A program made the translations under genes and the position numbers. From Bacteroidota bacterium (GTDB lineage: Bacteria; Bacteroidota; Bacteroidia; Chitinophagales; Chitinophagaceae), in assembly GCA_028876035.1 (NCBI GenBank), contig JAGWTK010000263.1, positions 1-5,897 of the forward strand: a stretch of DNA of 5,897 bases. The letters are read 5' to 3'. The stretch's first letter is position 1; every line of letters starts with the position of its first letter. Below are positions 1 through 4,666 of this stretch, piece after piece. The notes beneath the pieces are model-generated. The model searched no databases. It was not told the DNA's origin and saw nothing but the letters and a program-made list of their open reading frames with translations.

Positions 1-348
1 CACTGCGCCCTTACTGCGGAAACCAAAAACCGGTTTAATCTTCACGCATTCCGGCAGATGAAACCCTCTTCAATCTTCATTAATACGGCCCGTGGCGGTA
101 TTCATGTGGAAGAAGATTTGCGTACGGCACTCGAACAAAACTGTATCTGGGGTGCCGGGCTGGATGTAACCAATCCTGAACCCATGATGGCAAATAACCC
201 TTTACTGGATATGCCCAATGTGTGCATTCTGCCGCATATTGGCTCGGCTACGGTGGAAGCACGCAGTGCTATGTCTCGACTGGCTGCGGAGAATATTGTC
301 GCCATCCATGAAGGAAGAAAGATGCCGAATTGGGTCAATCCATTTTAG
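1..348 (+). CDS. D-2-hydroxyacid dehydrogenase, glyoxylate/hydroxypyruvate reductase type (C-terminal part, 5' truncated by window)
   Basis: The frame is open from the first base and gives 115 residues ending at TAG. The visible part is the end of the NAD(P)-binding domain plus the C-terminal return of the catalytic domain. All three active-site residues of the D-isomer 2-hydroxyacid dehydrogenase family can be seen, numbered from the window edge: Arg31 in INTARGG, Glu60 in LDVTNPEP and His79 in LPHIGSAT. The stretch GLDVTNPEP...NPLL...ILPHIGSAT closely resembles the vertebrate-type glyoxylate/hydroxypyruvate reductases, so reduction of glyoxylate or hydroxypyruvate (or oxidation of D-glycerate) in the cytoplasm is the likely reaction. 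Substrate cannot be fixed without the N-terminal domain. The family is usually 310-330 residues, so about two thirds lies outside. It is convergent with the mannosidase gene and is not part of the heme operon. Confidence 0.93.
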   Translation, partial: HCALTAETKNRFNLHAFRQMKPSSIFINTARGGIHVEEDLRTALEQNCIWGAGLDVTNPEPMMANNPLLDMPNVCILPHIGSATVEARSAMSRLAAENIVAIHEGRKMPNWVNPF

Positions 349-351
349 GCG

Positions 352-386
352 TTGGCTGTTAGCTACTAGCTGCCAGCTGCTGGCTA
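352..386. repeat. Degenerate heptamer array YYRGCTR, copy 1
   Basis: Five consecutive 7-base units all fit YYRGCTR: TTGGCTG, TTAGCTA, CTAGCTG, CCAGCTG, CTGGCTA. A sixth unit has decayed. The array begins four bases after the dehydrogenase stop codon. Bases 368-386 match 573-591 of the second array at 18 of 19 positions in the same orientation. Heptameric repeats of this style are known as a class in bacterial intergenic DNA, for example the STRR repeats of cyanobacteria. This consensus is read directly here, and its function is unknown. Confidence 0.8.
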
Positions 387-454
387 CCTGCCGGTAGGTC
401 TTGCCTGGAGTTTTGAATGTCTAAGGATGAGTTGAGACACATACACAATTTACA

Positions 455-467
455 ATCTTACATCTTT
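455..467 (+). repeat. Lone copy of the ATCTTACATC arm-tip motif
   Basis: The 13 bases ATCTTACATCTTT are identical, on the opposite strand, to 3139-3151 at the left arm of the four-helix-bundle unit. The inner ten bases also match the right arm tip at 3690-3699. No partner arm or coding remnant lies nearby. It could be a solo arm left after loss of a unit, an independent copy of the repeat family, or chance: one 13-base match in a window of this size is not very improbable by itself. Confidence 0.4.
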
Positions 468-570
468 CGGTATCCGCCCATAAGCACATGAGATTCCTCC
501 TGATGCATCGGGACGCAAGAAAGACGCTACCTACATATGCCGCTGCACAGAGACAACTTTAATAGCGAAA

Positions 571-605
571 AAAGCTGCCAGCTACTGGCTATTGGCTGCC
601 AGCAG
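571..605. repeat. Degenerate heptamer array YYRGCTR, copy 2
   Basis: Five 7-base units lie in register: AAAGCTG, CCAGCTA, CTGGCTA, TTGGCTG, CCAGCAG. The middle three fit YYRGCTR exactly and the outer two differ slightly. It has the same orientation as the array at 352-386 and lies about 205 bases away, so the two are direct repeats bracketing the middle of the intergenic region. Confidence 0.75.
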
Positions 606-663
606 ATTGATCTCGCGCAGTAGTTCTGACCTTCGGAATACCTGGAGCGTTACACAGGAAGAA

Positions 664-694
664 CTTTAAACCTTAAACTCTTAAACCTTTAAAC
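664..694. repeat. TTTAAA/CTTAAAC tandem array overlapping the mannosidase stop codon
   Basis: Four units of 7-8 bases follow one another: CTTTAAAC, CTTAAAC, TCTTAAAC, CTTTAAAC. The last unit contains the stop codon (complement of 689-691) and the last sense codon of the downstream minus-strand gene, so the array has grown or inserted exactly at the gene end. The core is a TTTAAA palindrome. It has no GC stem, so it is not a classical intrinsic terminator. Confidence 0.75.
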
Positions 695-2122
695 CTCTCT
701 AAGCATATTCGGTTTAGCCTGATGCAGTTTCCACACCAGCTCTCCGAACAGTGTATTCGCCCAAGCAAACCATTTACGGGTGAATTTGCTTGCATCGTCT
801 TTATGGAAGGATTCGTGCATGAAGCCGGTGCCGGCATGACTGCTTACCAGCATCTGCAAACATTTCTTTATTTCCGTATCAGAAATACTCGTCAGCGCAC
901 GCATGGTGATTCCGAGTGGCCAAATCATTTGCATGCCTGCATGCGGACCGCCGGTGCCTTCTGCGATCTTTCCTTTGAAGAAAAAAGGGTTGGCATCCGA
1001 CAAAATCAGCCGCCTTGTATTCTGGTAGATGGGATCGCTGGTTGGACGTGCGTTGAGGTAGGGCAGCGACAATAGGCTGGGTACATTGGCATCGTCCATC
1101 AGGTTAAAACTGCCGAACCCATTGACCTCATACGCATATACTTTACCGTAAGTGGCATTGTTAACCACGGCGTATTGCTGCAATGCCTTCTCTACCTCCA
1201 CTGCGAGCGAATGGCATTCGTTGGCAAGGGATGCATCTTTATAAATCGCATTTACCATCTCAGCCGCTTGTTTCAGCGATTCAACGGCAAAAAAGTTAGA
1301 AGGTATGAGGAAAGGAAAGATGGTGGCATCATCGCTCGGCCGGAACATGGAACAGATGAGTCCCACTGGTTTTGTAGGATAACCATATCCACCCAACGGT
1401 ACGCCATCGGTGGCCCAGGCGGTGGTACGCTGAAAGCTGTACGGACCTTCCCCGGTTTTGCGTTGTTGCGCTTTGAAGGTTTTTACAATTAATCCGACGG
1501 TATCTTTCCAGCTATTGTCAAACGGACTGGTATCCCCGGTCAATTTCCAGTATTGATGCGCGAGCCGGATCGGATAACACAAGGAATCGATTTCCCATTT
1601 GCGTTCGTGGATCCCGGGCTTCATATCGGTGATGTCCGTCTGTTTCCATTCGCTTACTTTGGAATCGTTTTTATAAAAAGCGTTGGCGTAGGGGTCCAGT
1701 TGGATACACCTCGACTGGCGATTTATTACACCAGCTATCAGTTGCCGGAGTTTTTCATCGCCTTTGATCAGGGAGAGGTAGGGCCATACCTGTGCGGTAC
1801 TGTCGCGCAACCACATAGCGTCAATATCGCCTGTGATGACATAGGTATCAGGTTTGCCGTTGTTCAGTTCATATTCAACGGTGGTATCGAGTGTATTGGG
1901 AAAGCAATTTTCAAATAGCCAGGCAATCTCTTTACCCGGGAGTGCTTTTTTAATGGAATCGATCGCCGCTTCCACATGTGCACTGGTGAATTTCCGGTCG
2001 GCCAATGCTGGTCGCCTGCTTTCAAAACCTGAGGCAGAACGGGCGCTTATTTTCGGGAGTTTCAGTAAGAGTCCGCCTCCCAAGGCGGCGCTGGACCTGA
2101 TAAATGATTTCCGGTTGAGCAT
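689..2122 (-). CDS. Exported GH125 family exo-alpha-1,6-mannosidase (formerly DUF1237)
   Basis: This 477-residue protein belongs to glycoside hydrolase family 125, inverting metal-independent enzymes that remove terminal alpha-1,6-linked mannose from N-glycan or yeast-mannan type glycans. The family signature GDIDAMWLRDSTAQVWPYL is at residues 98-116. By family comparison, the general acid is probably Asp179 (in WEIDSLCYP) and the base Glu437 (in FMHESFH). Other conserved blocks are TDGVPLGGYGYP (238-249), MFRPSDDAT (259-267) and EGTGGPHAG (388-396). The N-terminus NRKSFIRSS followed by a short Gly/Leu-rich core (about 12-22) looks like a Tat-type signal with Arg-Lys in place of twin Arg; a Sec signal is the alternative. 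The product should act in the periplasm or on the cell surface. It lies 37 bases after hemB on the same strand with no clear terminator between, so read-through from the heme operon is possible, though a functional link is not evident. No Shine-Dalgarno sequence precedes the ATG. No SusC/SusD genes are in view. Confidence 0.93.
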   Translation of the reverse strand: MLNRKSFIRSSAALGGGLLLKLPKISARSASGFESRRPALADRKFTSAHVEAAIDSIKKALPGKEIAWLFENCFPNTLDTTVEYELNNGKPDTYVITGDIDAMWLRDSTAQVWPYLSLIKGDEKLRQLIAGVINRQSRCIQLDPYANAFYKNDSKVSEWKQTDITDMKPGIHERKWEIDSLCYPIRLAHQYWKLTGDTSPFDNSWKDTVGLIVKTFKAQQRKTGEGPYSFQRTTAWATDGVPLGGYGYPTKPVGLICSMFRPSDDATIFPFLIPSNFFAVESLKQAAEMVNAIYKDASLANECHSLAVEVEKALQQYAVVNNATYGKVYAYEVNGFGSFNLMDDANVPSLLSLPYLNARPTSDPIYQNTRRLILSDANPFFFKGKIAEGTGGPHAGMQMIWPLGITMRALTSISDTEIKKCLQMLVSSHAGTGFMHESFHKDDASKFTRKWFAWANTLFGELVWKLHQAKPNMLREV

Positions 2123-2159
2123 GGTAGTAATGTTTGTGCCCTAAGGCCGCAGCAATTTA

Positions 2160-3137
2160 CTAACCCTGCAATAAACGAACGGCATCGCGGGCAAAATAAG
2201 TGGCGATTAGATCGGCACCGGCTCTCTTCATGGAACCAAGGGTTTCGAGAATGGCTTTGTTTTCGTCAATCCAGCCTTTTTCCGCAGCGGCCTTGATCAT
2301 AGCATATTCACCGCTGATATTGTAACAGCTTACAGGCACCCTCACCGCATCTTTTACTTCGCGGATGATATCGAGATAGGAAAGCGCCGGTTTTACCATT
2401 ACAATGTCTGCGCCTTCTTCTACGTCCAGCAATGCCTCCTTCACGGCTTCGGTGCGGTTGGCATAATTCATTTGGTAGGTCTTTTTATCGCCGAAGCCGG
2501 GCGCACTGTCGAGCGCATCGCGGAACGGGCCATAGAAACAGGAGGCATATTTAGCGCTATAGGCCATGATGCCCGTTTTTGTATAATTGTTTTCTTCGAA
2601 CGCTTTCCTGATAGCGCCGATCCGGCCATCCATCATATCGCTGGGGGCTACAAAATCAGCGCCCGCTTCTGCATGGCTCAGGCTCATTTTCACCAACGCT
2701 TCAACGGTTTCATCGTTTACAATTTCGCCGTCTTTCACAATACCATCATGACCATAAATAGAGTAGGGGTCCAATGCAACATCGGTCATCACCACCATCT
2801 CCGGGACTGTATTTTTTATGGCACGCACCGTGCGTTGCATCAAGCCGTCTTTGTTCCAGGCTTCTTTACCGGTATTGTCCTTTGTTTCGTCTTTTGCTTT
2901 CACAAACAACAGCACGCATTTAATGCCCATGCTGTAGAGTTCCTTCACCTCCTTCACTGTAATGTCGAGGCTATTGCGAAAATAACCCGGCATCGATGCA
3001 ATGGGTGTATGCACCTGCTCGCCTTCGTCTACAAACAACGGCGCAATAAAATCATTGACCGACAAACTCGTTTCCGCCACCAGGCTTCGGATGGCAGGAG
3101 ATTGGCGGAGGAGACGGGGGCGGTGGTGGAGAATCAT
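2160..3137 (-). CDS. hemB: Porphobilinogen synthase (delta-aminolevulinic acid dehydratase)
   Basis: HemB condenses two 5-aminolevulinate molecules to porphobilinogen in the cytoplasm. The 325-residue length is normal and no part is missing. The two Schiff-base lysines are Lys196 (in MAYSAKYASCFYGPFRDA) and Lys249 (in IVMVKPALSYLD). The metal-site segment at 118-133 reads TDVALDPYSIYGHDGI: the three cysteines of zinc-type enzymes are replaced by Ala121, Asp123 and Asp131, the pattern of zinc-independent, magnesium-dependent HemB such as that of Pseudomonas. Other family blocks are DFVAPSDMMDGRIGAIR (161-177) and YNISGEYAM (272-280). The start fits the usual N-terminus (RPRLLRQSPAIRSLV). No Shine-Dalgarno is visible; the four bases before the ATG (3138-3141) directly adjoin the repeat arm at 3142-3175, so the leader consists mainly of that arm. 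It is separated from hemF by the four-helix-bundle unit, and otherwise belongs to the same operon. Confidence 0.98.
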   Translation of the reverse strand: MILHHRPRLLRQSPAIRSLVAETSLSVNDFIAPLFVDEGEQVHTPIASMPGYFRNSLDITVKEVKELYSMGIKCVLLFVKAKDETKDNTGKEAWNKDGLMQRTVRAIKNTVPEMVVMTDVALDPYSIYGHDGIVKDGEIVNDETVEALVKMSLSHAEAGADFVAPSDMMDGRIGAIRKAFEENNYTKTGIMAYSAKYASCFYGPFRDALDSAPGFGDKKTYQMNYANRTEAVKEALLDVEEGADIVMVKPALSYLDIIREVKDAVRVPVSCYNISGEYAMIKAAAEKGWIDENKAILETLGSMKRAGADLIATYFARDAVRLLQG

Positions 3138-3141
3138 AAAA

Positions 3142-3175
3142 GATGTAAGATTTTTTGATTTAAGATATAAGATAT
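3142..3175 (-). repeat. Left inverted arm of the four-helix-bundle unit (ATCTTAN units)
   Basis: Read on the minus strand toward hemB, the 34 bases consist of AT, a T-type unit (ATCTTAT), an A-type unit (ATCTTAA), the spacer ATCAAAAA, a C-type unit (ATCTTAC) and a final ATC. The outer ten bases are the exact inverse of the outer ten of the right arm. The arm makes up most of the immediate leader of hemB. Confidence 0.7.
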
Positions 3176-3195
3176 TAGTTAAGTCAAGTTAGAAG

Positions 3196-3549
3196 CTACT
3201 TCCTCTGTTTTGTGGTCTTCAGCATAGCAGCGAAGATCGCTGTTAATTCGTTTGCTTCGTTGATAAGCCGGTTTGTGTCATCCGTTGTTTTCATTTTCGT
3301 GTCACGGATTATTTCCAGCCAATAATGCGACTCGTCTGATTCTTCCAGAACTATGGCAAGTTTATTGATAAAGTCTGGCCGCGACTTTGATCTCAGAAGC
3401 GCCCGGTAATTCGCACCAACGGAACCTGCCGATCTTATAAGTTGTTTGGCTACCTCAAACCCAGCTGCGTTTCTTGGAAAATCGCTGCAAAAATTAATCA
3501 CGTCGGTATTGAACTTTCTTGTTCTGTCACACATTTCCCGCTTTGTCAT
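3196..3549 (-). CDS. Four-helix-bundle protein, 23S rRNA intervening-sequence protein family
   Basis: From the ATG at 3549 the product has 117 residues, the usual size of this family (about 115-125). The family hallmark is clear: RSAGSVGANYRALLRSKSRPDF, then FINKLAIVLEESDESHYWLEII, then a C-terminal helix with NEANELTAIFAAMLKTTK. The structures of relatives are antiparallel four-helix bundles that form pentamers, with basic surfaces suggesting nucleic-acid binding; the related Avd protein works with reverse transcriptases of diversity-generating systems. The cellular role of stand-alone members is unknown. The start was chosen because MTKREMCDRTRKF matches the usual N-terminus and GGAGAG stands seven bases upstream. 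The frame stays open upstream, with other starts at 3591, 3597 and a GTG at 3603 (135 residues). It interrupts the heme operon and has no evident role in heme synthesis. Its flanking inverted arms suggest it arrived as a unit. Confidence 0.88.
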   Translation of the reverse strand: MTKREMCDRTRKFNTDVINFCSDFPRNAAGFEVAKQLIRSAGSVGANYRALLRSKSRPDFINKLAIVLEESDESHYWLEIIRDTKMKTTDDTNRLINEANELTAIFAAMLKTTKQRK

Positions 3550-3556
3550 GGCTTTT

Positions 3557-3562
3557 CTCTCC
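3557..3562 (-). promoter_or_regulatory. Shine-Dalgarno-like GGAGAG that decides the four-helix-bundle gene start
   Basis: GGAGAG on the minus strand lies seven bases before the ATG at 3549. None of hemE, hemF, hemB or the mannosidase gene has a comparable sequence before its start, as is normal in Bacteroidota. If one of the upstream starts is used instead, these bases are simply coding (Glu-Arg), so the site is suggestive rather than proven. Confidence 0.45.
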
Positions 3563-3665
3563 AACTTAACCACTGTTCTCTTGCTCGACATGTTCATTTC
3601 CACCGGAAATTCGGGTATTTTGCTCCAAACGATGACTGCCCTTCTATCGTTTCTTATACGGGCAG

Positions 3666-3699
3666 ATATCTTAGATCAAAAGATCTTATATCTTACATC
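3666..3699 (+). repeat. Right inverted arm of the four-helix-bundle unit (ATCTTAN units), overlapping the hemF stop
   Basis: Read on the plus strand toward hemF, the 34 bases consist of AT, a G-type unit (ATCTTAG), the spacer ATCAAAAG, a T-type unit (ATCTTAT), a C-type unit (ATCTTAC) and a final ATC. Length, first two bases, unit types and tip match the left arm, but the 8-base spacer is one unit further from the tip. It contains a small palindrome AGATC-AAAA-GATCT (3673-3686). The complement of 3693-3698 is the last two codons of hemF (ATG TAA). Confidence 0.7.
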
Positions 3700-4649
3700 C
3701 AGTCTTTCGGTCGTAAACAAACTTTCCACAAGCGTTCTTCCTCACTACCCGGTTCCGGCTTATATCCGTAGTCAAATCTCACCGTCGGCGGCAAGCTCAT
3801 CAATATGCTCTCCGTTCTCCCATTTGTCTTTAGTCCGAAGATGGTGCCCCGATCATGAAGCAGGTTGAATTCGACATAGCGGCCGCGACGGATTTCCTGC
3901 CAGTATTTTTCGCGGGCCCCGAAGGGCAGATCCTTTCGTTTGGTGGCGATGGGACAATACGCTTCGATAAAGGCATCGCCGTTGGCTTGCTGGAATTGCA
4001 TCAGTTGATCGGCGTGTTTGGCATCGGCCGGACGCAGGTGATCATAAAATACCCCACCAATCCCGCGGGTTTCGTTGCCGCGATGCGTGTTCACGAAATA
4101 ATCATCGCATTGCTTTTTGTATTGCGGATACAGTTCTTGTCCGAATGAATCCATGGCGTTTTTGAGGGTTCCATGGAAATGCCGCGCATCTTCTTCAAAC
4201 AGGTAATAGGGTGTTAAATCCGCACCGCCTCCAAACCAACGATCGATGGTTTGATGATTGGCATCGTACAATTCGAAATATCGCCAGTTCGCATGCACGG
4301 TGGGAGTATACGGGTTGAAAGGATGTATCACGAGTGATAGTCCGGCGGCAAACCATTGCTTCGCATCTACCGGAGGCAATTGTTGTTTCATGCGATCAGT
4401 CACTTCGCCATACACGACCGATGTATTCACACCTCCTTTCTCGAATACATTCCCGTTGCTGATCACCCTTGTCTTTCCACCGCCGCCCTTGCCCTGCTCT
4501 CTTTCCCAGCGGTCCTCCATAAACCTGCTTTTGCCATCGATGTTTTCGAGGGCGGCACAAATGCGGTCCTGTAAGCCATGGATATAATTGACCCACTGCT
4601 CACGGAAAGCAGCGGTATCCAAAGCGGCTATCTTGCTATCTGCATTCAT
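3693..4649 (-). CDS. hemF: Oxygen-dependent coproporphyrinogen III oxidase
   Basis: HemF converts coproporphyrinogen III to protoporphyrinogen IX by two O2-dependent oxidative decarboxylations in the cytoplasm. The 318 residues carry all family blocks: the glycine-rich segment EREQGKGGGGKTRVI (49-63), VFEKGGVNTSVVYG (68-81), GLSLVIHPFNPYTPTVHANW (103-122), RWFGGGADLTPYYL (137-150), RGIGGVFYD (195-203) and RRGRYVEFNLLHDRGTIFGL (254-273). The conserved histidines proposed to bind metal in the E. coli enzyme appear to correspond to His109, His119, His157 or His159, and His189. The gene implies heme synthesis under oxygen. It starts 17 bases after the hemE stop. Its final Met codon and stop lie in the arm of the downstream repeat unit, while the RPKDW just before is the usual HemF end, so the enzyme should be fully functional. 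Confidence 0.98.
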   Translation of the reverse strand: MNADSKIAALDTAAFREQWVNYIHGLQDRICAALENIDGKSRFMEDRWEREQGKGGGGKTRVISNGNVFEKGGVNTSVVYGEVTDRMKQQLPPVDAKQWFAAGLSLVIHPFNPYTPTVHANWRYFELYDANHQTIDRWFGGGADLTPYYLFEEDARHFHGTLKNAMDSFGQELYPQYKKQCDDYFVNTHRGNETRGIGGVFYDHLRPADAKHADQLMQFQQANGDAFIEAYCPIATKRKDLPFGAREKYWQEIRRGRYVEFNLLHDRGTIFGLKTNGRTESILMSLPPTVRFDYGYKPEPGSEEERLWKVCLRPKDWM

Positions 4650-4666
4650 GGTAACCTGGAAGGGTA

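Larger units (their letters stand above)
349..688. other. Gene-free convergent intergenic region with degenerate repeats
   Basis: This 340-base stretch lies between two convergent stop codons, so it is the 3' end region of both transcripts. I find no credible coding frame, tRNA or other RNA gene. It holds two arrays of the heptamer YYRGCTR (352-386 and 571-605), a lone copy at 455-467 of the arm motif seen at 3142 and 3699, and the start of a TTTAAA-rich array that continues into the mannosidase stop codon. A short hairpin CTACC-TGCC-GGTAG (385-398) is possible but has no following T run, so I do not call it a terminator. Confidence 0.75.
3142..3699 (-). mobile_element. Candidate 558-base insertion unit: four-helix-bundle gene between inverted arms
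   Basis: The unit begins with GATGTAAGAT (3142-3151) and ends with its exact inverse ATCTTACATC (3690-3699). Each tip belongs to a 34-base arm, and between the arms there is a single small gene on the minus strand. It sits between hemF and hemB. Its right tip provides the last codon and stop codon of hemF, and its left tip lies four bases from the hemB start, so it fills the whole intercistronic gap. I found no direct target duplication next to the tips (TCATAAAA on the left, CAGTCTTT on the right). No transposase is present. The layout is seen directly; calling it an insertion is inference. It resembles the ORF-bearing intervening sequences of 23S rRNA, which have the same protein family and inverted flanks. 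Confidence 0.55.

Noticed and set aside
385..398. Hairpin CTACC-TGCC-GGTAG as an intrinsic terminator for the dehydrogenase gene
   Set aside because: The stem is only five base pairs and no T run follows; the surrounding YYRGCTR array can pair in many other ways.
481..540. Possible small RNA or tRNA remnant in the middle of the convergent gap
   Set aside because: No cloverleaf, no conserved tRNA arms and no strong extended hairpin can be drawn; nothing supports an RNA gene here.
722..2144. Several plus-strand open frames opposite the mannosidase gene
   Set aside because: They overlap each other and the GH125 gene, have no family motifs, and have no start context; they are antisense shadows.
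2472..3158. Long plus-strand open frame (228 codons) opposite hemB
   Set aside because: The translation is rich in His, Cys and Phe without any recognisable domain, and the opposite strand carries an unmistakable complete hemB. It is a shadow of hemB codon use.
3604..3665. Bacteroidota-type promoter (TTTG then TAnnTTTG) for the four-helix-bundle gene
   Set aside because: The closest match on the minus strand (TCATCGTTTG) lacks the TA and has no properly spaced upstream element, so the gene may simply be read from the heme operon promoter.
3142..3699. Diversity-generating retroelement with the four-helix-bundle gene as its Avd accessory gene
   Set aside because: There is no reverse transcriptase and no template/variable repeat pair in the window; the sequence fits the stand-alone intervening-sequence-protein family.
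3132..3709. Target-site duplication around the four-helix-bundle unit
   Set aside because: The bases outside the two tips (TCATAAAA and CAGTCTTT) share no convincing direct repeat, so no transposition signature of that sort can be claimed.
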